Of a stretch of 64,000 bases of DNA, positions 47,534 to 57,917 are shown one piece after another. The translations under genes were made by a program, and so were the position numbers. The notes under the pieces were generated by a model that worked only from the letters and a program-made list of their open reading frames with translations, did not search any database and was not told where the DNA came from. The stretch is from Amylostereum areolatum. Its lineage: Eukaryota; Basidiomycota; Agaricomycetes; Russulales; Stereaceae. Each line of letters starts with the position of its first letter. Position 1 is the stretch's first letter. The stretch covers positions 806,001-870,000 of the forward strand of contig SAXG01000008.1 in assembly GCA_012932865.1 (NCBI GenBank). The letters run 5' to 3'.

Positions 47534-48310
47534 ATGTCGCCCCATCCCTACCCCGACATCCACCATCACAACATGTACCCAAAACGCCCCCCACCAGTCC
47601 CGCGACCAACGCGCCGACATCTCCCGCCTCCTCGACCCCACCTACCTCTCCCACTCCTCCTCCTCCGCCGCCTCCTCCCCCGACTCCGTGCACGCCTACG
47701 TCGACACCGACGGCGACCTCCACGACCCCGACTACCGCGACTTCCCCCTCCTCGTCCCCGCCGCACGCAGACCCGCCTGGGAGGCCGCCACCGCCTACGA
47801 CGCCGACGACGCCGTCCTCCTCGATCGTCGTCCCGCAAGTCCCCGCGAACGCCGTCGCGCCCGCTACTCCCAAGAGTACGCGTCTTACCCCTCCCACGCC
47901 TACCCCGCCCCGGACAACGCCCGCGAGCAGCCCACCCGCAGACGCAAACTCCGTCCTCGCAGTCCCCGCCCCACCCACTCCCGCTCCTACGACGCCGACT
48001 GCGAGTTCGACCACCCCTGGTCCTTCGATCCCGAGGAGGAGGACGCGCCCATGGACGAGCCCGAGCCCGAACGCGCCCCTTCCGACGAGGGCGCGTACAT
48101 CACCTCTCGACACCAGACAGAGTGGACGTGAGTACACCCTCTCCCCACCTCTCTCCATCCCTCATCATCGTCTCATCGTCTCCTTTGCCTCTTCTTCCCA
48201 GACCCACGTGTGGAGAACAGTTCCGCAGGCACTGGCAGGCTCTCAGCCTCAGCCTCCGCTTTTCGCTCTTCCGCGCTCAGCGCCGCATAAAGCGCAGAGT
48301 CGGCATTTAG
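47534..48310 (+). CDS. Small conserved basidiomycete protein, function unknown (apparent frameshift near start)
   Basis: Two exons. The main frame encodes QRADISRLLDPTYLSH, then VHAYVDTDGDLHDPDYRDFP, RRPAWEAATAYD, an Arg/Ser-rich and acidic middle (EEEDAPMDEPEPE), and GAYITSRHQTEW. An intron of about 70 bases (gtgagt..cccag) leads to TPTCGEQFRRHWQ and a basic end (LFRAQRRIKRRVGI), stop at 48308-48310. I recall the DLHDPDYRDFP and TPTCGE..RRHW segments as conserved among mushroom proteins without assigned function. The only sensible start, MSPHPYPDIHHHNMYPKRP at 47534, is one base out of frame with the main body at the C6 run 47587-47592. Either the run has an indel or the true first exon differs. 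Confidence 0.72.
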   Translation: MSPHPYPDIHHHNMYPKRPPPVPRPTRRHLPPPRPHLPLPLLLLRRLLPRLRARLRRHRRRPPRPRLPRLPPPRPRRTQTRLGGRHRLRRRRRRPPRSSSRKSPRTPSRPLLPRVRVLPLPRLPRPGQRPRAAHPQTQTPSSQSPPHPLPLLRRRLRVRPPLVLRSRGGGRAHGRARARTRPFRRGRVHHLSTPDRVDVSTPSPHLSPSLIIVSSSPLPLLPRPTCGEQFRRHWQALSLSLRFSLFRAQRRIKRRVGI

Positions 48311-50151
48311 CCTCGCGCGCCCACGGCCCCCTCTCCCCGCACCACGTTCGGACAACGTGCGCGCTCGTGTGATATAGACACCCATCCACCCTCCCAGGCC
48401 ATCTCGCTGCCAACGCCACAAGGGACGCGCTCCGCCGCGACGCGCAACCCTCCCCTGTAGCACCACCCCCGATACCCATCCATCTTCCCTCCACCTTCAA
48501 GTTCGATCGTCCGCGCGCTGGATTCGTTTTTCTTCCACTTCCCGCATGCACGCAAACGCACATGGATCCATCGCGCCCTTCTTCTCCCCCACTCCCCCGT
48601 TTGGCTCGAGTTAGAAAACACGGACAATACGCGCCGACGGACGCAGATGTTTTTTATTCTCTTCCCCGCACCCTCTCCCTGGACATCCCAATGTGTCTCT
48701 CTTCCCAATACCCCCACCCACCCGCGCGTTCGATCCCCGACCCTCCCGAACCTCCGAGTCCGGTCGAACCCCTCGCATATGATTATCTCTTTTTGCATTT
48801 CCTTTTTCTTTTTTCCGTACTCCGCCTTTCCGTTTGCTCGCGCTGCTTGCTTGCCTCGTACTGTATGATTGGTCGTTTTTTTCTCCCTCGATGACGTCGG
48901 TGCGTCATCGTCTCCTTCCCTTGCCCCCTTACTTTTCGTTTTCCCTTTGACCCAACCCCCCGAGTCCCCGTCCCACTCCGGGCCCGGTGCCCCCGTCTTT
49001 CACCCGCCTACCCCTAACGACGCCCTTCGCCATCCTTCCTCGTCTTTGTCCCCGCTTCCCTCCGCCGTTCCGCTTTCGCTCTGCTCCGCTTTCACTCCCT
49101 CTCCCCCCCTTCTTCCCTCGCATCCACCTCGCCACTTGTACGACTAGAAAGAACCTTCGCACGCGCACACGACTTTTTTAACGCATTTTCCCCCCGGGTC
49201 GCCCCCTTTGTACTTACTACCATACTTGCTACCGCCCACTGCCCCATGACATGCATCGACTCATCCCCACGCTACGACCCCAACACACTACGACACCCCT
49301 TTTTTTGGCTTCACGAGAGGAATATCGAGATGCTTTTTCCCCCAGTGGACGATGCCGTGCCATTCGCCGGGGCGCAAACGTTATTCGCATGACGAAAGGG
49401 GCTCGCAGAACGACTGCTCATCTTCCGCGTAAGGTCTGAATCGGCGACGGAGATTGGGAGGGGGAGAGGAAGGTTCGAGTCTAAGCTGGTGCTTCAACTG
49501 CGAGTCTGCAATGCGTGCTTACGTCGGGTATGACGGGTTGCATGACGGTGGGGTGTCCTTCGGTGTGAGACCGCTGAACGCGAATCGAGGGGGGACGGAC
49601 GTGGAAAGACGGCCATGGATCCTATCCACACCAGCACAGGTCCCACCTTATCCACCTTCAACTTCCTCTGACGTTGACTTACATATGGACAATCACGCAC
49701 TCGACATCGGACTTACCGCACAGGCGACTCGACTGAGCGGCCGCGGTCGTCATAGTGGTCGAATACCATGCCATGGCATCATTGGCATTCAATAAAGGTG
49801 GGCTAGGGCCTCGGGGTGGGATTCCTGAATCTCCGCGGGGTGCGTCGACTCTTGAGTCGAGTCCGTCCCGTCCCGTCCGTGCCGGGACGACGGCCGTGGC
49901 TTGGTCTATCGCTTTTCTTTTTGGTCGTGCCCGGGGTGGCATCCCATTCGATATATAGGAACACAGGTGCCGTCGCCGGTCGGGTGCGAAAAACACGGTG
50001 GGGTGGGAGCATGCTGCCAATATATCCCATGCCGCCGCGGTCGGGGTGGACTTGAAGCAATTGATCGGTGGGACTTTGCAGCGTTCACATGCCACAACGC
50101 GCCGCAAAAACAACGTGATTGGGAAATGGAATCGAGCGGCTGGTTCGCACC

Positions 50152-50176
50152 AAAAAAAAAAGAGGGGGGGGGGGGG
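50152..50176. repeat. Poly-A then poly-G run
   Basis: Ten A followed by GA and thirteen G. Confidence 0.8.
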
Positions 50177-51250
50177 TTGAATCGGGTCTGGATACTACCC
50201 TCGAGCTCGGGGCCGGCGTGGCCTTCGAGTTATGGCTTACAAGTTACAAGGGTGAGGGGCGCTGAGCGCTGAGCACGAGCGAGTGTGGCCTGCGTGGTTG
50301 AGTAGGTGTTGGTAGGTATGTAGGTATGAAAGCAGGACCGATTCTGCCAGTGTGCTTATGCCTGACAGTGCGCCGCGACGCGCGCCGGGTTCGACCGCCA
50401 GAGACGTACGTACGAGCTCGCGCAGACGCAGCGGCAGTATGTCTCCATCGCCCGCGGGGACGGCCTCATATCTCAAGGCCACGCGTAAGCTATGCCATGC
50501 AGTTTCCTCTTCCTTACTCCCCGTTGAAGGTCACTTGCGCGTCCACACGGCCGGGACGACGCCAACTCCGCAGATCTTGGAACCCTTGAATCGGTCGCTG
50601 GAGAACGTAACTCAGCTCTGACTTCCTCAGCAAGCACTATCATAGTACTTTGTCTTTGGCACTGACGAGGGACGCGGGCATGGTAGCGCGGGCGCCCGAT
50701 CAGGCTGAGCTCGATGGGTCCACTGCAGACGATATTGTGTTATTTCTTATTCGAGAATCGAGGTTACTGAGGGGGGGGTGGAGATGGCGATGGCGACGGC
50801 GACGTCGAACACCGAGCGGTTCCTAGTACCCCCCATCTCCGTGCTCGTCGTCCGTGATCCCGTCCGTGATTTCCACGGGAATGAGAATAGAGCGGTGGAG
50901 GGGGTGGAGAGCCGAGAACGGCGGAAGTACATATGTATGGTGGAGGGCGACCGGTGGAGGCCGAGAACGACGTCGGATGGGCAGGGGCGAAGGGCGAGAG
51001 CGGGCAAGAGCGCGGTCGGGAGGCGATGGGGCGACCACGTGCGGGGAGAGGGTGGCCGCCGATGCCTGGGACCGCGAGTGAAAAAAAAAGGAGTGGGGAC
51101 GTTAGGATGGGCTCGAGAGCACAAGGGAAGCTGAGGCCTGGGTGCGCAGAGCCTACGTAGGACGCGAGAAACACGACCAAGTCCGATAACATATAGCGAT
51201 GAAGCACAGGTCGACGCACGCGAGAGCCAACCACAGCGGGCACGACTCGT

Positions 51251-51268
51251 AAGCAAGCAAGCAAGCAG
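51251..51268. repeat. AAGC tetranucleotide repeat
   Basis: About four tandem AAGC units. Confidence 0.75.
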
Positions 51269-51865
51269 GCTCCAAACGACGAAACGGCCCGAAATCGTAC
51301 GACGGGCGGTGGCGAGGGGCTGACGCGTTCTGTCATGTTCAACACGAACATCGTCCGAGTCTCTCCATATTGCCCACGGTCCCAATGTTGATATTTCCCA
51401 AAGCGGCGCGTGAGCCCGCATGCACGCGCAGTTGCACGGGGGGGTCATGTGCGCACCCCCCGCCTGCGACCTGGCCTCCCAAGGCGTCCAGTGGAAAACG
51501 CCACCGGTCCCGCGCACGCCGTGGTCGTCGGGGCGAGGATAGGGCAAGCGTGTGCGAGTCACGGGCGGAAGGATCATCTTTCCGCGGGGTGGACCGATGA
51601 CCAGGATGGGGGAGGGCCGAGGAAGCGATAACGGTCGATGTGGGTGCTTGGTAGGTGGATTGCGTTTTGCGAGGGATGTGGGTGGGGGGCAGGGAACGGC
51701 GAGGCAGAGCGAAACTGAAAGGGAGGCTGTGGGCGGGAAGGGGGGGCGTACATAGCGGGGAGAAAAAGTCTGGGAAGGGAAGGGACTGGTCACTGGGGCG
51801 AGGTGGGCGATGCAAGCTGCTTTGGGAATGGAAAGTGCGCCTCGGAACGAGTTCGGCGCGGACGA

Positions 51866-51889
51866 ACGGACGGACGGACGGACGGACGG
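51866..51889. repeat. ACGG tetranucleotide repeat
   Basis: Six tandem ACGG units, 45 bases before a 27-base G tract. Confidence 0.85.
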
Positions 51890-51934
51890 GAAGACGTTGG
51901 ATTGTCTTCGAGTAACGTCCAAGGCGGTACGATA

Positions 51935-51961
51935 GGGGGGGGGGGGGGGGGGGGGGGGGGG
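51935..51961. repeat. 27-base G homopolymer
   Basis: An uninterrupted run of 27 G, followed by TGGG. Length in the source genome is uncertain because homopolymers of this size are error-prone. Confidence 0.85.
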
Positions 51962-53187
51962 TGGGCAGATACGCGGATATGTTGTACGCGCATTCCATTT
52001 CGGCGGGGTTGGGTTGGTGGGGAGAGGGCACGTGGGCGCGCCATCGATGCAGTACCTTCGTTCGAAACCTTGGGAGGAAAAACAGAGACGCGGCGAGGGC
52101 GCTCGGCTACAGTCTCAGATGCTGTGTGTATGGTCGGTTTGGAAGGTTCGGGTTCGGATGCGCGAAGATATGAATGCGAGTAAAAAGCGGAGCCTCGAGG
52201 GATCGATAGAGGGCGGAAGATCCGGGCGGGGAGAGAAAGGCTGGAAAACACGCGTACGGCCAGGAGGGCAGGTGGGCGTTCGTTCCCTCCAGAGATCTGG
52301 AAGAGAGAAATCGTCGGTGGTGGGGGTTGTCATGAGGGCAGCGGGCGGGCCGGCGATGAGATTGTCCGGGTTGGATCGGTTGATAGAGGGTTTATGGATG
52401 AGGCCGAGGAGCCGCCGGGAGGGTATTCTTGTCTTCGACCTGCCTGCGAGGAGACGCCGAGCGCATTCCAATCCTCAGCCCTCCGGATTTCCAGCGTCCA
52501 GAGCTCGGTCAGCGCCAGCGTTAGCCAAATGGCGCCGGGGGTTTTGCCAGCAAAGCTGAGTAAGGCCCGTGGGACGTGGCTGCTTGCAGCGCGACCTCGG
52601 AGGATAGGGATCGGGATGAGGGGGCAACCAGGCGAGTTTTCGGAGGGCCGGCGGGAGGATGAGCAGCGGGCGGGGCGAGAAAGGCGGCAGATGCGGGTCA
52701 CGATGGCGCGAGCGGGGGGCGCGGGGCTCAGAGGGGGTGCGCGTGCGCTCCTGCGCTCCTGGGAACGGTCCGATGGAAATCGACGGGCTGTGGAGGCAAT
52801 ATAAGTTCATCGATGGGAATTCCAAGACACGCGGATGGTCCTCCCGGGTGCGAGGCAGAATCCTTGACGGGAGCAGAGACTCGAGGCAGATTAAGGTGAG
52901 AAGGAAGTACGAAAGTCGTTTCTGCGACAATGCGGACGGGAGAAAGAGGAAGGCGGATCGTGGGAATCCGGGTTTTTATATGATCATCGACCGCGGCGGG
53001 CGTTGCTCTCGGTTTTGCTGAAGACCGGTCTGAGATCGTCATTCTGTAGTCCTCGAAGAGATATACCGGAGCACGCAACCCCATTGTTTCCTGACTCTCA
53101 ATTGTGCTGCAATCGGTGTACAACTTGAACCTCCCACTTACGAGGGCTTCAAAAGGCTCGAGCTCAAAACCTCGGGACGAAATATGT

Positions 53188-53193
53188 CACGTG
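53188..53193. promoter_or_regulatory. CACGTG box before F-box gene
   Basis: Core of the perfect palindrome gtcacgtgac, 26 bases upstream of the first in-frame ATG. Confidence 0.5.
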
Positions 53194-53218
53194 ACCTTGC
53201 ACACGAGCCAGGGCGTCG

Positions 53219-55127
53219 ATGACTTCAGACTTGCTCTCAACCGCCATGGCTGGCAACACCAGCTCAAAGGTATTGGACACCATCGACGAAGACATAGCCT
53301 ACCACGAAAAGGCGCTCTTCAGCCTGCGCAAGGAGCATAACGTCCGCAACCTCATCTCACGCCTCCTTCCTGAACTTCTCACCCAGATCTTCCGCACCGT
53401 CGTCCTCAGCGATGCCGCCGATCTTAGCGTTCCTTGGACCGCGATCGATGGCACAGATATATGGACAGACTTTCGCCTTGTCCCGCGCGGACTACAAGCC
53501 CAGTTACTCCGCCATTCGCCTCACGCACGTCTGTAGGCAGTGGAGGACGATCGCGCGAGAGGATCCGCTCCTGTGGACCCATCTTCTCATAACATCGGCC
53601 GAGTGGACGCATCGGATGCTCGCGCGTTCGAAGGATTCCTCCTTGACCGTGCGCGCGTCGCTCGCTGCCGTCGACTCTAAGCGCAACCGTTCCACCCTGC
53701 TCGTGAATGCGGCGCTGCAACAGCTCCGCCGCGTCCGCGTCCTTTCCCTCGATCTTCAAAGAGGCTCGACGTCCAACTTCGTCTTCAAGAAGCTTTCACA
53801 TCCAGCCCCCCGGCTGGAATCCCTAACTCTGCACAACGTCACTCGGGCACGGACGAGCGCGGAGAGCGCGCTCGCCGTTCCTTCCGACCTCTTTCGTGGA
53901 GAGCCCCCAACGCGCTTGTCCAGGCTCGTCCTTTCCGGGTGCGATGTCCACTTCTCCTCCCCTCTATTCAGAGGGGGAAACATCACATGTCTTGCGCTCG
54001 CGGATATCGATTCGTTCCTTCACTCCACCTCCATCGAGGACCTTCTCGCTCTCCTTCGCGGGATGCCTCAACTTCAGGACCTCTCACTGATGAACTGCGT
54101 TCCGCAAGCCCAACCGGAGTACCTCGGCCCGCACCACCTCGTCAAACTTCCGTCCCTGCTTCGTCTCGACATCGATGGCCCGCTCCGAGCGTGCAGCGCG
54201 CTCTTGCTCCACCTTTCGGACATGACGTCCTCCACCGTCGCCCACATCCGCGGCTTCATCGAAGTCGACTCGACCGTGGACACCCCGCAACAGTGCATGA
54301 ACGCCATCCTTCAGTCCATCGCCACCTGCAACACCAACCTGCCCGTGGCGCAGTTCCGAGGAAATAACGAGTACGTGGACATCGTGCGCCTGAGCACGCC
54401 TCCGACCGTCAACGCGAGCGTTATCGACGAAGACGACACGCCGGAGCCGAGCGTGCTGGTCATGCTTGACACAAGCATGCCGATCGCGTTCGCGGTGGCC
54501 GCGGCCGTGTCCATTATGCCTTACAGCACCGTGACCACGCTGACCCTGCAATGCGCCGACTACGAAACGTACCATGCTGACGCGTGGGTGGGCATCTTCA
54601 CCCGGATGCCGTTGGTGGAGTCGCTGCACGTCAATTCTCACATGTTCGCCGTCCTGTGGCGTGCACAGGAAACGCTGGATCAGGTGTTGGCCGCCGCTGG
54701 CGACGTCGACGACAAGGGGGCGGAGGACGCCCATAAATGCGTCTTCCCCGCGTTGCGGACGCTCAGGCTGATGCGCATGGTCGTGGCCACGCTCTGGCTT
54801 GGGCGGTTACGCCAATTCTTGACGTCGCGGACGGGGAGCCTGACGAAGCTCGAGCTGTTCGCGTCGCCCATACACGCGGCGGATCGCGAGATGTTGGGCG
54901 CGATGTTGGAGGTGGAGGAGATCGACGATCCCATGATGCGCGGATTCTACGGAGACGAGGACGTCCCGCATTTTGGCGCGGATGCGGGACTGCTGGGGGA
55001 GGATGCGATCGGGCAGGAGGAGATCGACGAAGTGACTTCGGGGTGGGGGCGGAGGAGGAAGGTTGTACCGTGGATGGATGTGTCGCGAATACCGAATCCG
55101 TTCGGAACAGAATGCGATGTTGTATGA
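53219..55127 (+). CDS. F-box protein with leucine-rich-like repeats
   Basis: Second SCF-type substrate receptor of the window, about 620 residues. Start at MTSDLLSTAMAGN; an in-frame ATG at 53246 (MAGNTSSKVLDTIDED) may be the real start. A helix (EDIAYHEKALFSLRKEHN) precedes the F-box ISRLLPELLTQIFRTVVL. A 40-base intron (gttcct..gacag, about 53429-53468) joins AADLS to TFALSRADYKPSYSAIRL, and the F-box region closes with THVCRQWRTIAREDPLLW. The rest shows weak Leu-rich units (LRRVRVLSLDLQ; PRLESLTLHNV; TRLSRLVLSGCDV; PSLLRLDIDG) and ends NPFGTECDVV. Without the intron the two halves lie in different frames. No substrate can be inferred. Confidence 0.83.
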
Positions 55128-55749
55128 CTCATTTGTGCCCAATCATGTTTTCGAGGATGTGCTCCCTGTGGCCTTTCAGAGAGAAGGTTAAGTTCGTTTA
55201 CTTCGGCTTCCGTGTCCAAAGAAGACAGGCGCATTGAGGGCAGTGGACACAGGCGGAGGTGTCAGCGTGGCGCGAGTCACTTCTTATGTATTGGACCGCA
55301 AAATGCATCCATAGTTTTCAGAGACGGTGACGCTGAGGAATCCTGGACGATGCTGGGTAGACGGGAGTGCGCCTGCTGATTTGTACACGCCAGTCGACGA
55401 CGATTCCTTCCTAAGCTCTATGAGTGCTGCCTGGACACAGTATCCATTAATGACTGGCGACTGCGCCTGCAGTTGTATGCATTGGTATGCGAGCAGAGGA
55501 CCGGTCCTAAGGAAAATATGGGAATGCAGGGCCGCGAAGTGGTGGAGAGGCCCGAGGAATGACGAGACGGCTACATGACTCGAAGGGCTTGAACTTGGCC
55601 TTGGGAGGAGCTTGGGGTCTGCAGCTGCTGGCACTACCATCAACTGATTATCGTGCTCAAGAGCGGCCGCTATAGTTATCCTCAGTAGCATGCAGCATGC
55701 GTGCCAGAACGTTTCATAGACTGTGCTTCGATATTTGACAAGAGTACGG
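55128..55749. other. Convergent intergenic region, 620 bases
   Basis: Between the F-box gene and the FAHD1-like gene. A minus-strand open frame covers it but continues as an out-of-frame shadow through the FAHD1 exons, so I read it as non-coding. Confidence 0.5.
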
Positions 55750-56710
55750 CTATGCGCTGGGCGAATATAAGTATCCTGCTGGTCTCGACACGACACCGAG
55801 CTGTAGCTCTGCAAGCTCTTGTCCGGTCGCCGCGTCTCCGAGCCCACAAACGATGTCATCGCCTGGTTGGAACGAGCCCACGCCTGCTGGTGTACCTGTG
55901 AGGATGAGATCGCCTTCCTACATGCATCAGTGGTTAGATGGGACCACGAAGACGGGGAAAAGATCGACGCACCTCGAGGGTCATTATGGACGAGACATGC
56001 TCGATGAGACGGGGGATGCGGAAGATCATTTCGCCAGTGGCGCCCCGTTGGCGGAATTGGCCGTTGACTTTGAGCCAGATGTTCAAGTTGTGGGGATCGG
56101 CAACTTCGGACTTGGGCACGAAAGAACTGAGGAAGTTTGAGCGAATGGGCGCGCACGAGTAGAATGGAGAGCGCACCTGATAGGAGTGAAGGTGTCGAAG
56201 CCCTTCACAGCGGACCAGGGCAGGCCTTTCTTCTTGACCTCGTTCTGGAGATTCCGCGCAGTTACATCGATGGCAAGAGCTGTGGGACCGAATAGATTAG
56301 GGAGAAGTTTGGAGATAAGGGTAGGCTTGCGTACCATAACCTGCTATATGACTCTCTGCGTCTGCTTGCGAGATGTCGCGACCTCCCTTGCCAATGACGA
56401 GACCAAGCTCCACTACGACCAGTCCATGAAGATTCCCAGGTCAATTAGATAGGCGTTATATACCTTCATGATGTGCGTCAATGCCTCTGGGAATCTCGAT
56501 GTTCCCACCCGTGAGAAGGTAACTCGAGGTAGGCTTCAGGAAGAAAAAGGGCTCCTTGGGAGCCGCATTGTTGAGTTCCTTGACGTGGTCGGCATAGTTG
56601 CGGCCTATGGCGACAATCTACGAAGACGTTCAATGATAGAGGAGCATGCGAAGAGTAGTTATCGATGCCTTTTTGCCGTTGCGCACGAAGGATGCGGCGA
56701 TGGAGGACAT
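55750..56710 (-). CDS. FAHD1-like fumarylacetoacetase-family hydrolase (acylpyruvase / oxaloacetate decarboxylase type)
   Basis: Family enzymes cleave acylpyruvates or decarboxylate oxaloacetate, usually in mitochondria, with a Mg ion. Seen: MSSIAASFVRNGKK, then IVAIGRNYADHVKELNNA, PKEPFFFLKPTSSYL, the metal-site segment AHHEVELGLVIGK, and GYALAIDVTARNLQ. KKKGLPWSAVKGFDTFTPI, LNIWLKVNGQFRQRGATGEM, LIEHVSSIMTLE and GDLILTGTPAGVGSFQPGD follow. The C terminus ends AGYLYSPSA. About 235 residues, the normal FAHD1 size. The first intron appears to be GC..AG (56618-56668); using a GT donor instead would delete the conserved VRNGKK. A CACGTG box lies 40 bases upstream of the start. Confidence 0.92.
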
Positions 56711-57427
56711 GGTTCGGAGCAAAGCAACGCGCTCGGACTTTGGACTTTCCACGTGAGGGCGTACACAACGAGGTTACGTAAGAGCCGCCCTTCACACACA
56801 ATTTGAATGAACTTATGCAAGCTACCACAAGCGAGACAGAGTCCTGCTCATCACCTCCTTGCCACCCTCACCCGGGCTTATTCCTCCGTCTGAAAGGCAG
56901 AAACCATGCACTTCGTGACGGTGCCATAGATGGAGCGGCATACCAGCATGCGTTGAATGGTGGGAGGCTGCGTCGACACTGATGAGAGTCCGACTCATAC
57001 AAATTCTGGCGATAAACTCAATGGTGTGTTTCTCAGTCTCTGATCATCTGGTCCCTAAAGTGGCAAATAAATATGTAGACGGTGAAGGGATTGGGCCTAT
57101 CGTCTCTCCCGGAGACGGTTTCTATCGGCGTCGGACTGTCTGCAACCCGTTCTCCCTTCCGACTTGGGCTTCGTCGTTCGTCGAGCTCACGCATCCACAT
57201 ATCTGCTGGCATGTTTTCGTCTTGAATATCATCTCACTACATCATGGATGCACGAGTTTCCAAGACCACGACTGAATAAATGCATGGGACCCGCACTTGC
57301 TCATTGGGGTAAGGCTGACGCCTTTTTCGGGACTTCAAGTTGGGGCCACATTGCCACCGTTGAAACTTTATATATACACATGCAGAATTTCTCTTTTCGC
57401 TGTCCTTCTTTTGCCCATCCATCCACC
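56711..57427. promoter_or_regulatory. Divergent promoter region (FAHD1-like / small coiled-coil gene)
   Basis: About 720 bases without a gene. CACGTG at 56750-56755 faces the FAHD1-like gene. tatatata at 57369-57376 lies 52 bases upstream of the ATG at 57428. Confidence 0.5.
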
Positions 57428-57917
57428 ATGCCTTCCAACGCTTCCGCCAGTTCGAAGGGATCCTTTGTTCACGTCTACATATCTTCTTCTACCTCTGCAA
57501 ACCACCTCTACATCGCCATCCCCACCTTCCCCCAGGACACGCCTGCGTCCCAAGTTGTCCCTCCCGCTTCCACACCCTCCGCAGTCGGCAATCGGCCGCC
57601 ATACTCAGGGCTCTGTCGCGGACGATGCGCTCCTCACCAAGTCCCTCGGCCGCGGAACGCGTCCCCCCGCATACAGAGCCCCAACCCTCGAAGATCGCCT
57701 GATCGCACAAGATCGCATGCTCGCGGAGATCGTCAGGTCTTTGCATGGAGTCTCCGACACTTTGAACAGCCTTTCGAATACAGTGGGCAGGGTAGTCGGA
57801 CACTTCGAGGAGATACGGATGACGTGCTTCAAGTTTATGGACACGGTCACCGTGCGGTTGGACACGATGATCAGCCTCATGGAGAATTCCCGTGGAACAA
57901 AGGACGTGACGGCCTGA
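57428..57917 (+). CDS. Small coiled-coil protein, tentative model
   Basis: Not recognised. A TATA element precedes MPSNASASSKGSFVHV. A likely intron (donor gttcac near 57464, acceptor gcag before TCGGCAATC) joins it to SAIGRHTQGSVADDALL. A helical, heptad-like stretch follows: LEDRLIAQDRMLAEIVRSL, HGVSDTLNSLSNTVGRVVGH and FKFMDTVTVRLDTMISLMEN. The simplest end is the stop at 57915-57917. A 49-base intron with a CTGAC branch point could instead extend it by about 35 residues (QTQLENEEEAAVLDGQER..) to about 58044. Further splice-like signals (gtacgt at 57994, gtaagt at 58121) suggest more exons. The coiled-coil part is convincing; the exon model is not. Confidence 0.45.

Larger units (their letters stand above)
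48311..53218. other. 4.9-kb gene-poor, repeat-rich region
   Basis: C/T-rich just after the small gene (to about 49.2 kb, probably including its 3' untranslated region), then mixed, with long G tracts. Long open frames on both strands (up to about 390 codons at 50.7-51.9 kb) are low-complexity and overlap one another, and none shows a domain. No RNA gene recognised. Confidence 0.55.

Noticed and set aside
47514..48158. Gly/Val-rich minus-strand frame over the small conserved gene
   Set aside because: Antisense shadow of the Pro-rich plus-strand coding exon.
50747..51922. 391-codon minus-strand open frame
   Set aside because: Pro/Ser/Arg-rich, overlapped by open frames in all directions and next to homopolymers; stop-free by composition only.
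55284..56156. 290-codon minus-strand open frame
   Set aside because: Reads through FAHD1-like exons and introns in the wrong frame; no domain.
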